Source: Sphingobium sp. EP60837
GTDB taxonomy: Bacteria > Pseudomonadota > Alphaproteobacteria > Sphingomonadales > Sphingomonadaceae
Direction: 5' to 3'
NCBI RefSeq assembly: GCF_001658005.1
Contig: NZ_CP015986.1
Span: 1,985,501 to 2,049,500 of the forward strand
DNA length: 64,000 nt
Shown: piece by piece, positions 10,477 to 19,524 of the stretch
Numbering within the stretch: position 1 is the first letter of the stretch
How the letters are laid out: each line of letters starts with the position of its first letter
Notes under the pieces: model-generated
The model's input: the letters and a program-made list of their open reading frames with translations, nothing else
Databases searched by the model: none
What the model was told of the DNA's origin: nothing
Translations under genes and position numbers: made by a program

Positions 10477-11436
10477 ATGACCGATCTTGAGAGTTTCGCC
10501 GCGCGCCTGAAGACATTGACTGATGGGCGCGCCAGCACGCCACGGGTGAAAGATGGCGTCATGACCCTGGCGCTCGACGTGGGCGGCCTTTCCGCTGAGC
10601 GGCGCGATGCCGTCGCTGCGGCGATCAGGGAAGGCGGCTTATCGGTGCCTGGCGTGCAGGATGTACGCATCGCGATGACCGCCGAGCGCAAGGCGCCCAG
10701 GATCATCGCCGTGGCGTCGGGGAAGGGCGGTGTGGGCAAATCTACCCTTTCCGCGAACCTTGCCGTGGCGCTGAGGCGCTTGGGTTTCGCAGTGGGTCTT
10801 GTCGATGCGGACATTTACGGCCCCTCGCAGGCGCGGCTGATGGCGAGCGAGGAGAAGAAGCCGCAAGCGCGCGAGAAGCAGCTTATCCCCGTCGATAGCC
10901 CCTTTGGCGTGCCGATGCTGTCGATGGCGCATCTGGTGGAGCCGGGCAAGGCGCTCGCCTGGCGCGGTCCGATGGCAGGCAACGCGCTGTCGCAGTTGAT
11001 CGATGCCGATTGGGGTGAGGTCGAACTGCTGGTGGTGGACATGCCGCCCGGCACGGGGGACGTTCAGTTGTCCATGGTTCAAAAGCATAAGCCGGTGGGA
11101 GCGGTGATCGTTTCAACACCGCAGGATCTGGCATTGATCGATGCGACCCGCGCAGTGAGCCTTTTTGAACAAACGCAGGTGCCCCTGATAGGACTCGTCG
11201 AAAATATGGCGGGCTATAGTTGTCCGCATTGTGGTGAAATTTCCGATCCCTTCGGCTCGGGTGGAGCGGAGGCGGCCGGTTCGGCGATGGGCATGGCCTT
11301 CCTTGGGCGTATACCCCTCGCCATCGATATACGACGCCGCTCGGATGCAGGTGACCCCCCTGCGTCGGGTGACGACGCGTCGGGCAAGGCTTTCCTCGCG
11401 ATTGCAGAGAAGGTGGCGGCCTGGCTGCGCGATTGA
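10477..11436 (+). CDS. mrp: Iron-sulfur cluster carrier ATPase Mrp/ApbC
   Basis: The 319-residue P-loop ATPase receives and delivers Fe-S clusters in the cytoplasm. Residues 1-70 form a MIP18/DUF59-like domain. SGKGGVGKST (81-90) is the deviant Walker A motif of the Mrp/MinD class. GYSCPHCGEISDPFG carries the CxxC that binds the shared cluster at the dimer interface. A strong AGGAGG sits eight bases before the chosen ATG. It diverges from hflK across 73 bases, so both promoters lie in that spacer. Confidence 0.93.
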   Translation: MTDLESFAARLKTLTDGRASTPRVKDGVMTLALDVGGLSAERRDAVAAAIREGGLSVPGVQDVRIAMTAERKAPRIIAVASGKGGVGKSTLSANLAVALRRLGFAVGLVDADIYGPSQARLMASEEKKPQAREKQLIPVDSPFGVPMLSMAHLVEPGKALAWRGPMAGNALSQLIDADWGEVELLVVDMPPGTGDVQLSMVQKHKPVGAVIVSTPQDLALIDATRAVSLFEQTQVPLIGLVENMAGYSCPHCGEISDPFGSGGAEAAGSAMGMAFLGRIPLAIDIRRRSDAGDPPASGDDASGKAFLAIAEKVAAWLRD

Positions 11437-11505
11437 GGCAGGCCGTGGGAACGGTTTGATGCTATTCCGCGTCTGTTTGGTTCCGGCCATCAAGGGAGCA
11501 TGCTC

Positions 11506-11940
11506 ATGCCGCTAACCCAGCCACAGGATATTGCTGACCTGCTTCAGGAAACGCGTACCATCGCGTTGATCGGCATTTCGGACAGGCCGAACCGGCCAAG
11601 CTATGGCGTGATGAAGTTTCTTCAGGATCATGGCTATCGGGTACTGCCAGTCAATCCCCAGATAGCGGGGGAACATGTGCATGGCGAATTCGTCTGGGCT
11701 CGGTTGATGGATATTGGCGTACCGATCGATATGGTCGATATCTTCAGGCGCAGCGAGGCAGCGGGAGATGCGGTGGACGACGCCATAGCGGCGGGAGCCA
11801 AAGCAGTTTGGATGCAACTGGGCGTTGTCAACGAGTCTGCCTCCGCCCGCGCGGAAGCAGCCGGTCTGAAGGTGGTGATGGATCGCTGCCCGGCAATCGA
11901 TATTCCTCGTTTCAATATCCCGCCGATAGGCGCGCATTAG
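11506..11940 (+). CDS. CoA-binding protein (YccU-like)
   Basis: The 144-residue single-domain Rossmann protein has TIALIGISDRPNRPSYGVMKFL at the nucleotide/CoA-binding loop, VDIFRRSE in the middle and VMDRCPAIDIPRF at the C-terminus. The family resembles the CoA-binding domain of succinyl-CoA synthetase; its cellular role is not settled. The start is the second of two in-frame ATGs: AAGGGAG is seven bases upstream of 11506 but only one base from 11500. Confidence 0.85.
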   Translation: MPLTQPQDIADLLQETRTIALIGISDRPNRPSYGVMKFLQDHGYRVLPVNPQIAGEHVHGEFVWARLMDIGVPIDMVDIFRRSEAAGDAVDDAIAAGAKAVWMQLGVVNESASARAEAAGLKVVMDRCPAIDIPRFNIPPIGAH

Positions 11941-11973
11941 CGCTTTTCAGCCGCGCCAAGCCTCATTATCAGC

Positions 11974-14256
11974 ATGGTCATGGGGCGCGTACCGCGAAAG
12001 GCGGCAAACCGTAGGAAACAGGTCGGCGGCGTCAATCGCCGTACCCTGTTGGTGGGCGCCGGGGCATCGGCAGGGTTGCTGCTGGCGTGGGGGCTTTGGC
12101 CCCGCACCTATCGCACCAATCTCAACGCTGCGCCTGGCGAGACGGTCTTCAACGCCTTCCTGAAAGTCGACAGGGCCGGGCGGATCATTGTCATCGTGCC
12201 GCAGACTGAAACGGGCCAGGGCGTGACGACGCTGTTGCCGCAGGTCCTTGCTGACGAATTGGGCGCTGACTGGCGAACCGTCGGCGTACAGAGCGCTCCT
12301 ATCAGTCCGCTCTATGCCAACAGCTTGCTGGCAAAGGAGTGGCTAGCGAGCGATTGGTCGCGCTTGGTGGGCGAGGCGGGCGAATGGGCCATTGACCAAT
12401 ATGCCACCCGCCGGGCGCTGATGTTGACCGGAGGGGGCACGTCGGTGCCGATGTTTCACGACGCTTACAGGGAAGCTGGCGCGGCGGCCCGCGTGCTTCT
12501 GTGTCAGGCTGCGGCTGCACGCTGGGACGTGCCCTGGGAAAGCTGCGACATCGACAATGGCATAATTTCCGATGGTGGTCAGCGAACGCTCAAAATCGGG
12601 GAGGTGGCTGCGGAGGCTGCTGATTTTGACCTGCCGGAAATACTGCCGTTTCGGCAAGGGCAGGCCGACAGACTCGCCGGACAAGACCTGCCTCGCCTCG
12701 ACACCCCATCAAAAATCGACGGCAGCCATAATTTCGCGGCAGACATTCGCTTGCCCGACATGCTGTTCGCTTCCATCCGTCAGGGGCCGATCGGCGACGC
12801 CCTACTCAAGAGCGTCAATGAACAGGCCGCCAAATCCGTTACCGGCTTTCTCAAGCTGGTGCGGACGGATCGTTGGGTAGCCGTGGTCGCCACGAACTGG
12901 TGGGCAGCTAACAAGGCTCTGGATCTTAGTGACCCTGTTTTCGAACTGGCAGGAGCGCCGCTCAGTAGCGCCAGCATCGATGCGGCGCTCGAAAGTGCGT
13001 TTTCAGGTTCGGCCGGCCAGCGCCTTTATTCGCAAGGCGATCTCAAGTCCCTGTTCGACAACGCCACCATCCTCGCCAGCGAATTTAGCGTTGCGCCTGG
13101 CCTTCACTTGGCGCTCGAACCCATGTGCGCGACGGCTCGCATCAGCGATGGTGTCGCTGAAATATGGATGCCGACGCAAGCGCCTGCGCTCGCCCGGGCG
13201 GCTATCGCAGACGCGCTTGGTATGACGGAGCATGAGGTTACCCTCTATCCGCTTCATGCAGGCGGCTCCTTTGGCCGAAAGATGGATTTTGAAGCGGGCG
13301 TTCAGGCCGCGTTGGTCGCCCGGGACATGGGGCGTCCGGTGCAGTTACTCTGGTCTCGACTGGAGGACGTCGTCCAGGATCGGCCGAGCGCTCCGGCGCA
13401 TGCGCGGATGGCGGCAAAGCTCGGCCGCAACGGCGCCATCGAAGGCTGGCTCGCGAAGGTGGCCGCTCCTTGCGCGATGACCCAGACATGGGACCGGATC
13501 GCCCATCACAAGTTGCCGCACGAAGCGAGCCGGGACTCTGCCGGTGCGTCCACGCGTTTGGCGGTGGCTGGGATGGAACTCCCCTATGCGCTCCCCAATT
13601 GGGCGGTGGATCACTATCCTGCTTGCGCCGGTCTTTCGCTCGGCTTCACGCGCGCCAACGCTCATCTGCATGGCGCCTTCTTCACGGAAAGCTTCATCGA
13701 CGAATTGGCGCATCAGGCCGGGATTGAAGCCTTGTCCTTTCGCATACAGATGCTGGGAGGCAATCCTCGGCTGGCGCACTGTCTGACAACCGTCGGCGCG
13801 ATGGGTGGTTGGCAGGGCGGTATTGAAGGAAGCGGCCAGGGGCTGGCGGTCCATGAGATGAACGGCGCCTATGTGGCCGTCATGATCGAAGCCGCCCTTG
13901 ATGGCGGGATGCTTAGCGTTGGCCGGATCGTCGCGGCGGTCGATGGGGGTGAACAGGTCAACCCGGATATCGCGCGCCAGCAGGTGGAAAGCGGCCTAAT
14001 CTACGGACTGGCGCTGGCTATGGGCGCATCGGTTCCCTATGCCAGGGGTATGCCCACTCGCGCGATCCTTGGACGTATGGGGCTTCCCCGCTTGGCAGAT
14101 ATTGGGGAGGTGACCGTCGAGCTCATCCGCAGCACGGCGCCCCCGGCGGGGCTCAGCGACATCGGCGCTCCCCCGGTCTCTCCAGCGATCGCGAATGCGC
14201 TTTTTACCGTCACCGGACAGCGTTTTCGCCAACTGCCGATCCTGTCCAGGACATGA
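11974..14256 (+). CDS. Solo molybdopterin-binding subunit, xanthine dehydrogenase / isoquinoline 1-oxidoreductase type
   Basis: The 760-residue protein has a Tat-like leader (VNRRTLLVGAGASAGLLLAWG, residues about 20-40) and the two Mo-cofactor-binding halves of the IorB/XDH large-subunit family. GGSFGRK (about 430) is the family's cofactor loop. In relatives the catalytic Glu lies in a C-terminal GEPGxPP motif; here the aligned segment is SDIGAPP, so Glu appears replaced by Asp (D729). No 2Fe-2S (IorA-like) subunit is adjacent. The stop overlaps the hemH ATG (ATGA). It may be exported, folded, by Tat; the substrate is unknown and activity is uncertain. Confidence 0.8.
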   Translation: MVMGRVPRKAANRRKQVGGVNRRTLLVGAGASAGLLLAWGLWPRTYRTNLNAAPGETVFNAFLKVDRAGRIIVIVPQTETGQGVTTLLPQVLADELGADWRTVGVQSAPISPLYANSLLAKEWLASDWSRLVGEAGEWAIDQYATRRALMLTGGGTSVPMFHDAYREAGAAARVLLCQAAAARWDVPWESCDIDNGIISDGGQRTLKIGEVAAEAADFDLPEILPFRQGQADRLAGQDLPRLDTPSKIDGSHNFAADIRLPDMLFASIRQGPIGDALLKSVNEQAAKSVTGFLKLVRTDRWVAVVATNWWAANKALDLSDPVFELAGAPLSSASIDAALESAFSGSAGQRLYSQGDLKSLFDNATILASEFSVAPGLHLALEPMCATARISDGVAEIWMPTQAPALARAAIADALGMTEHEVTLYPLHAGGSFGRKMDFEAGVQAALVARDMGRPVQLLWSRLEDVVQDRPSAPAHARMAAKLGRNGAIEGWLAKVAAPCAMTQTWDRIAHHKLPHEASRDSAGASTRLAVAGMELPYALPNWAVDHYPACAGLSLGFTRANAHLHGAFFTESFIDELAHQAGIEALSFRIQMLGGNPRLAHCLTTVGAMGGWQGGIEGSGQGLAVHEMNGAYVAVMIEAALDGGMLSVGRIVAAVDGGEQVNPDIARQQVESGLIYGLALAMGASVPYARGMPTRAILGRMGLPRLADIGEVTVELIRSTAPPAGLSDIGAPPVSPAIANALFTVTGQRFRQLPILSRT

Positions 14257-15236
14257 TATCGAATATGGATAAAATCGGCATCCTCCTCATCAATCTGGGC
14301 ACGCCTGATGCACCGAATGCCGCTTCTGTACGCCGCTATCTGAAAGAATTTCTCTCGGACCGCCGTGTGGTGGAGATCCCGCAGCTGATTTGGCAGCCGA
14401 TTTTGCGTGGCCCCATTCTGCTGACCCGTCCTGCCAAATCGGCCAAAGCCTATAAGGAAGTCTGGCTGGAGGCGGGATCTCCGCTGGCGGTCAATACCCG
14501 TGAAATGGCGGTTAAATTGCAGGCGCTGGTTGGCCCTGATGTCTCCGTCAATTGGGCGATGCGATACGGAAAGCCGTCAATCGCCGACAGGTTGAGCGCG
14601 ATGGTCGCCGCCGGATGCGGCCGTATCCTTCTGGCGCCGCTCTATCCCCAATATTGCGCAGCGACGACCGCGACTGCACTGGACGCCTGCTATGCTGCGC
14701 TCGCGGGCATGCGCGCGCAGCCAGCCATCCGGACCTTGCCGCCTTATTTTGCAGACCCCGCTTATATCGAAGCGCTGCGCAGCTCGACCGAGCGGCAGTT
14801 GGCTGAGCTGGATTTCACTCCCGACCTGCTTGTCGCCAGCTTTCATGGCATGCCGGAACGGACCCGGACGTTGGGCGATCCCTATTATGACCAGTGCCTT
14901 GCCAGCGCGAAGCTGCTGGGGGACGCGCTGAACCGGGAGGTGCGCGTTTCATTTCAGTCACGTTTCGGACGAGCCAAATGGCTCGGCCCGGCGACAGATG
15001 AAAGCTTGCGAACACTGCCGGTGAAGGGTGTGAAGAAGGTCGCTGTTCTTACCCCCGGCTTCTCGGCGGATTGCCTGGAAACGCTGGAAGAAATCGCAAT
15101 GCAAGGTCGCGAGGAGTTTTTGGCGGCGGGCGGTAATAAATTTGCCCATTTAAGCTGTTTGAACGCCTCCCCAGAAGCTATGAATCTTTACCGCGCTCTA
15201 GCCATCCGTGAACTGGTGGGGTGGCTGGAGACTTAA
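14253..15236 (+). CDS. hemH: Ferrochelatase
   Basis: The 327-residue protein inserts Fe(II) into protoporphyrin IX, the last step of heme b synthesis. Signatures are the N-terminal GILLINLGTPDAP, the active-site His H198 in SFHGMPERT, GDPYYDQC, and the C-terminal PGFSADCLETLEEI. A second in-frame ATG at 14265 (MDKIGILL) is a credible alternative start. The 4-base overlap with the upstream oxidoreductase implies translational coupling. It lies about 1 kb from a Fur-box-controlled siderophore receptor, which fits an iron theme. Confidence 0.95.
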   Translation: MISNMDKIGILLINLGTPDAPNAASVRRYLKEFLSDRRVVEIPQLIWQPILRGPILLTRPAKSAKAYKEVWLEAGSPLAVNTREMAVKLQALVGPDVSVNWAMRYGKPSIADRLSAMVAAGCGRILLAPLYPQYCAATTATALDACYAALAGMRAQPAIRTLPPYFADPAYIEALRSSTERQLAELDFTPDLLVASFHGMPERTRTLGDPYYDQCLASAKLLGDALNREVRVSFQSRFGRAKWLGPATDESLRTLPVKGVKKVAVLTPGFSADCLETLEEIAMQGREEFLAAGGNKFAHLSCLNASPEAMNLYRALAIRELVGWLET

Positions 15237-15266
15237 GTTTCGTCCATTTGAACAGGAGGGGCTGAT

Positions 15267-15989
15267 ATGAGCAGAGTTGCTATCGTCACCGGCGGAACAC
15301 GTGGCATCGGGGAAGCGATCAGCCTGGCCCTCAAGGAACAGGGCTTCAGTGTCGCCGCCAACTATGCAGGCAATGATGAGAAGGCACGCGCTTTCACTGA
15401 AAAGACGGGGATTCAGTCATTTCGTTGGGACGTAGGTGATCATCAAGCTTGTCTGGAGGGGTGCGCAACGGTGGCCGAGAAACTCGGGCCTGTCGATATC
15501 GTCGTGAACAATGCGGGCATTACGCGCGACGGCGTTCTCGCCAAGATGAGCTTTGACGATTGGAACGAGGTGATGCGCATAAACCTTGGTGGATGTTTCA
15601 ACATGGCCAAGGCGACCTTTGGAGGCATGCGAGAAAGGGGTTGGGGCCGGATCGTCAATATCGGGTCGATCAATGGCCAGGCCGGTCAATATGGGCAGGT
15701 CAACTATGCTGCCGCCAAGTCGGGGATTCATGGCTTCACCAAGGCGTTGGCGCAGGAGGGCGCAAAATATGGTGTGACCGTCAACGCGATCGCTCCGGGC
15801 TATATCGACACTGACATGGTTGCCGCAGTGCCTGCGGCTGTGCTGGAGAAAATCGTCGCAAAAATCCCCGTCGGCCGCTTGGGCCATGCCGAAGAGATTG
15901 CACGCGGCGTCGCCTTCTTCTGCAGTGACGATGCGGGCTTCGTCACGGGCAGCACCCTGTCCATCAATGGCGGCCAGCACATGTATTGA
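15267..15989 (+). CDS. phbB: Acetoacetyl-CoA reductase (short-chain dehydrogenase)
   Basis: The 240-residue SDR enzyme reduces acetoacetyl-CoA to (R)-3-hydroxybutyryl-CoA with NADPH for polyhydroxybutyrate synthesis. It has the cofactor loop TGGTRGIGEA (8-17), NNAG (81-84), catalytic Ser134/Tyr147/Lys151 (GSINGQ...NYAAAKSG) and PGYIDTDM. Length and the NGQ-GQ-GQ-NYAAAK segment favour PhaB/PhbB over FabG, but no phaA or phaC is adjacent to confirm it. AGGAGG lies upstream of the ATG. Confidence 0.85.
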   Translation: MSRVAIVTGGTRGIGEAISLALKEQGFSVAANYAGNDEKARAFTEKTGIQSFRWDVGDHQACLEGCATVAEKLGPVDIVVNNAGITRDGVLAKMSFDDWNEVMRINLGGCFNMAKATFGGMRERGWGRIVNIGSINGQAGQYGQVNYAAAKSGIHGFTKALAQEGAKYGVTVNAIAPGYIDTDMVAAVPAAVLEKIVAKIPVGRLGHAEEIARGVAFFCSDDAGFVTGSTLSINGGQHMY

Positions 15990-16285
15990 TGAGCGAGGTT
16001 CCTGTGAGCGGTGCTTCGGGGCCGGACGCTGCATCGCCCTTCGGGCCACCCGTCAAGCGGAGCGTGACGATCGCGGGCCATCAGACCGCGATCAGCCTCG
16101 AGCCTATTTTCTGGGCCGCTTTACGCGTTGAGGCGGTTCGCCAAGAACTGCCCATAAACGCCCTTATCGCGCGTATCGACCTGGACAGAATGTCAGCTGA
16201 TCCGGCTCCAAATCTCGCCAGCGCCATCCGTTGTTGGCTGTTCGATCGGCAGGCCGCCGCAAGTGATAAGAATTATTCGCAATAG
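15989..16285 (+). CDS. Ribbon-helix-helix domain protein (RHH_4)
   Basis: The 98-residue protein has an RHH_4 domain at about 23-85: KRSVTIAGHQTAISLEPIFW begins with the beta strand that would enter the major groove, and the ALIARID and LASAIRCWLF helices follow. The family is common in alphaproteobacteria as small presumed DNA-binding proteins with unknown targets. Its ATG overlaps the phbB stop by one base (TGATG), so the pair is coupled. The stop codon lies inside the first iron box of the next gene. Confidence 0.75.
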   Translation: MSEVPVSGASGPDAASPFGPPVKRSVTIAGHQTAISLEPIFWAALRVEAVRQELPINALIARIDLDRMSADPAPNLASAIRCWLFDRQAAASDKNYSQ

Positions 16286-16309
16286 CGTTGACAGTAAGAA
16301 CGATTCGCA
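16267..16309 (+). promoter_or_regulatory. Two tandem Fur-type boxes with a -35 between them
   Basis: Two near-identical 19-base direct repeats (16268-16286 and 16296-16314, two mismatches, 28 bases apart) contain 15-mers that read TGCGAATAATTCTTA and TGCGAATCGTTCTTA on the minus strand. These resemble the 7-1-7 Fur consensus TGCGAATnATTCGCA. TTGACA (16288-16293) lies between them; the -10 near 16310 is weak. They precede the siderophore receptor by about 35 bases, so iron-dependent repression is expected. Confidence 0.6.
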
Positions 16310-16343
16310 ATAGCACGCCCCCAGCAATGAAGGGGGTTAATCC

Positions 16344-18710
16344 ATGTCTGCTCATGCGAAGTCCGCATCTTTTCTGGCGCTGAGCTGTGTTGGCGCAATT
16401 GTCAGCACGCCCGCCGCAGCGGTTGAAGCTGCTGCTACCGTTGCAACGCAAGATTCGATCGTGGTGACTGGCAGCGTCTATGCTGATGAACTGGTCAACC
16501 CGAAGAATACAGCGCCGCTGGTGGATACCCCGCAAACCATCACCATCATTTCGGATCAGACGATCAAGAAGCAGAATCTGCTGACCCTGCGTGACGTTCT
16601 ATCGACTGTGCCGGGCATTACCTTCGGCGCAGGTGAAGGTGGCGGCGGCTATGGCGACAGCATCAACCTGCGCGGTTATTCCGCCAATAATGACATCACT
16701 CAGGATGGCGTTCGTGACAGCGCGCAATATAGCCGCACCGACCCGTTCAATATGCAGCAGGTCGAAGTCTATAATGGCGCCAATTCGGTCTATAACGGCT
16801 CCGGCTCGGTAGGCGGGACGATCAATCTTGTATCGAAGACGCCTCAGCCCGAAAATCTGACGATCGCCGAGGCAGGCATCGGCACAGACGATTATTATCG
16901 CGCCACGATCGATACGAATCAGCGGGTCTCAGACTTTGTCGGCCTACGCCTGAACGCCATGTATCACCGCAACGACATGCCTGGCCGCGATGTAGAACGC
17001 TTCAAGCGGTGGGGGATCGCTCCCTCCATCAAGCTGGGGGTCGATGGACCGACCAGTCTGACACTCTCCTATTTCCACCAAGAGGACCGCAACACCCCCG
17101 TCTATGGTGTTCCCTATGTGAAGAACGCCGTCAATGACGGACCGCTTCCGGGCGTGGATGACAGCGACTATTTCGGTATCGCCAATCTTGATCGGCAGAA
17201 TGTAAACATCGATCGGTTCACTGCAATCTTCGCGCATGAGTTCAGCGATGCAGTGTCGATCCGGTCGCTGGGCCGTTGGCAGCGCGTGCACCAATATAGC
17301 GTGACCAGCGCGCCGCAGGGCACCTTCTGCCTGGCGAACGGAGTGCAGCCGATTACGGGCACGAACCTGCAGACAGCGGCAGCGTGCACCGGCGGTATGG
17401 CCGCGGGCACCTACCGGCCGTCGGGCCCACGCGGCCTTGTGCGTGATCAGATCAACGATCTTCTCTACAGTCAGACTGATTTGCGGGTTGTTACGGGAGA
17501 GGCGGGCAAGCTGCTTAATACGCTGGTGGTCGGCTTTTCGGCAATGCAGGAGGATTATCAGCTGACCACGGCAAATCTGCTTCGGGATGCACAGGGGAAT
17601 GTGCTGGCGCAGCCGGATATAAGTCTGTCCAATCCGAATACGATTTGGACGGGTGCCACTAACTACATCGTGTCCGGCAACAGCTATGGCGACAGCCGTA
17701 ATGTCGCGGTCTATGCTTTCGACACGTTGGAACTGGGCAAGTTTGAGGTGAATGGCGGCGTACGCTATGAAAATGCCCGCAATATCTTCCGCGCCGATAC
17801 TGTGGCTACCCCGGCGTCGGGCGGCGCAACGACCACGGGTCCGCGTCAGCGCAGTCAAGACAACCTCTTCTCTTATCGTATCGGCGCGGTGTTCAAGCCC
17901 GCTGAACATCTGAGCTTCTACGCCGCCTTTGCCAATAGCAAGACGCCCTCATCAGCCACAGTGCGGGCCGGCTGCACCAGCGGTTCAGCCGCGACCTTAT
18001 CAGATTACTGCGATGTGGCGCCGGAGACTGCGCGCAGTTATGAAATCGGCGCCAAGGCCAATCTGATGGGCGGTAAGCTGCTCGCAACGGCGGCGCTTTT
18101 CCGCAACGAGCGTACCAATTATCGCGTGTCGAGCAACGACCCAGTTAACCCTACACTACAGGTGCTGGACGGCCATTCCCGAGTGGATGGTGTTGCGCTG
18201 GGCCTGACCGGCAACATCACGCCAGAATGGCTGATCTTCGCCAACTATACCTATCTGGACAGCAAGATCGTCCAGGGGACTTCCGACAGCTGCGTCGCCA
18301 ATCCGCGAACGGCCTGTTCAAACAGCGTCGTCCTGCCCGATCCATCAAAGGGTGACGACCTCATCCAGACGCCGGAGCATTCGGGCAGCATCTATACCAG
18401 CTACCGCCTGCCCTTCGGCCTCGAGCTTGGCTATGGGGTCACCTATCAGGGTAGCTTCGCGCTCAATCAGAGCAACCTGTTCAACCGCACCCAATATCGG
18501 TCGGATGATTATTGGGTGCACCGCGCTTTCCTCGCGTGGAACTTCAACAACGGACTGACAGCGCAGCTGAATGTCCAGAACCTGTTCGATAAGAAATATT
18601 ATACGGGTATCCGCAACAATATCAGCGCTACGAACGGCGTAGTTTCGGGCGGTTGGGTGACGCCGGGCGAAGGTCGAGCCGCGCGACTTAGCCTTTTCTA
18701 CAGCTTTTAA
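16344..18710 (+). CDS. TonB-dependent catecholate siderophore receptor (Fiu-like)
   Basis: The 788-residue outer-membrane receptor imports ferric siderophore using TonB energy. It has a signal peptide (about 1-26), a TonB-box-like segment (DSIVVTGS), a plug domain (about 50-160, with DTPQTITIISDQTIKKQN, LRGYSANNDITQDGVRD and GSVGGTINLVSKTP) and a 22-strand barrel ending in the C-terminal aromatic SLFYSF. The plug wording and the neighbouring piuC match the Fiu/PiuA catecholate group. Two Fur-type boxes lie upstream and a strong terminator lies downstream. Confidence 0.92.
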   Translation: MSAHAKSASFLALSCVGAIVSTPAAAVEAAATVATQDSIVVTGSVYADELVNPKNTAPLVDTPQTITIISDQTIKKQNLLTLRDVLSTVPGITFGAGEGGGGYGDSINLRGYSANNDITQDGVRDSAQYSRTDPFNMQQVEVYNGANSVYNGSGSVGGTINLVSKTPQPENLTIAEAGIGTDDYYRATIDTNQRVSDFVGLRLNAMYHRNDMPGRDVERFKRWGIAPSIKLGVDGPTSLTLSYFHQEDRNTPVYGVPYVKNAVNDGPLPGVDDSDYFGIANLDRQNVNIDRFTAIFAHEFSDAVSIRSLGRWQRVHQYSVTSAPQGTFCLANGVQPITGTNLQTAAACTGGMAAGTYRPSGPRGLVRDQINDLLYSQTDLRVVTGEAGKLLNTLVVGFSAMQEDYQLTTANLLRDAQGNVLAQPDISLSNPNTIWTGATNYIVSGNSYGDSRNVAVYAFDTLELGKFEVNGGVRYENARNIFRADTVATPASGGATTTGPRQRSQDNLFSYRIGAVFKPAEHLSFYAAFANSKTPSSATVRAGCTSGSAATLSDYCDVAPETARSYEIGAKANLMGGKLLATAALFRNERTNYRVSSNDPVNPTLQVLDGHSRVDGVALGLTGNITPEWLIFANYTYLDSKIVQGTSDSCVANPRTACSNSVVLPDPSKGDDLIQTPEHSGSIYTSYRLPFGLELGYGVTYQGSFALNQSNLFNRTQYRSDDYWVHRAFLAWNFNNGLTAQLNVQNLFDKKYYTGIRNNISATNGVVSGGWVTPGEGRAARLSLFYSF

Positions 18711-18758
18711 AGTAAGTTGACGGCGCCTCCCCACCGTCCCTTGGTGAGGCGCATTGAG

Positions 18759-18804
18759 TGGCGGGCAACCGGCGATCCTCCTCGGGCCGGTTGCCCGCCA
18801 TTTT
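18759..18804 (+). terminator. Rho-independent terminator after the siderophore receptor
   Basis: A perfect 14-base-pair stem (18759-18772 with 18787-18800) with a 14-base loop is followed by four T residues. It lies between the receptor stop and piuC. A shorter hairpin precedes it (about 18723-18752). piuC is therefore read by partial read-through or from its own start. Confidence 0.7.
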
Positions 18805-18825
18805 CATGAGCGATAGAGGTGCGAC

Positions 18826-19509
18826 ATGCTTATCGCCGTTCCTAACCTACTTGATGCAACTGCCATTGCCTCCGTTCGCGCGTTGATCGATGCCGCTCAA
18901 TGGGTTGATGGAAATGTGACATCAGGCCATCAGTCCGCGTTGGCCAAGCGGAACATGCAACTGCCCGAGGATGCGCCCGAGGCGCGGCAGGCGGGACAGA
19001 TCATCCTGGACGCTCTTGGCAAATCGCCGCTGTTCATTGCGGCTGCGTTGCCGCTGAAGATATTCCCCCCACTGTTTAACAGTTACACGGGTGGGCAGGC
19101 TTTCGGTGTTCATGTCGATAACGCCGTTCGCGTTCAGGCTGGCACGGGGTTTCGCGTCCGATCCGACCTGTCGATCACGGTCTTCCTCGAAGATCCGGAA
19201 AGCTATGATGGCGGCGAATTGACGATCGAGACCAATTTCGGCGTCCAGCAGGTGAAGCTCCCGGCCGGGCATGCGGTTCTCTATCCTTCCTCATCGTTGC
19301 ATCGGGTGGAACCGATTACCAGCGGACGGCGGGTCGCCAGCTTTTTCTGGCTGCAGTCGATGGTACGCGACGATGCTGCCCGGCAGATGCTGTTCGATCT
19401 CGACAGCAGCATCCAGGTGCTGGCCGCCGAGCTTGGCCATGACAATGGGCAAGTCATCCGTCTGACGGGTCTGTACCACAATTTGCTGCGGCGATGGGCG
19501 GACGTCTGA
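18826..19509 (+). CDS. piuC: PKHD-type Fe(II)/2-oxoglutarate hydroxylase PiuC
   Basis: The 227-residue cytoplasmic dioxygenase is of the PiuC/YbiX group. The iron ligands are H96 and D98 (GVHVDNAVR) and H159 (SSSLHRVEP); R169 (TSGRR) is the 2-oxoglutarate-binding Arg. PiuC genes travel with Fiu/PiuA receptors and are iron-repressed, though the hydroxylated substrate is not known. AGAGG lies upstream of the ATG. It converges on apbE with a 15-base gap. Confidence 0.92.
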   Translation: MLIAVPNLLDATAIASVRALIDAAQWVDGNVTSGHQSALAKRNMQLPEDAPEARQAGQIILDALGKSPLFIAAALPLKIFPPLFNSYTGGQAFGVHVDNAVRVQAGTGFRVRSDLSITVFLEDPESYDGGELTIETNFGVQQVKLPAGHAVLYPSSSLHRVEPITSGRRVASFFWLQSMVRDDAARQMLFDLDSSIQVLAAELGHDNGQVIRLTGLYHNLLRRWADV

Positions 19510-19524
19510 GCGCGTCCAAGTCGG

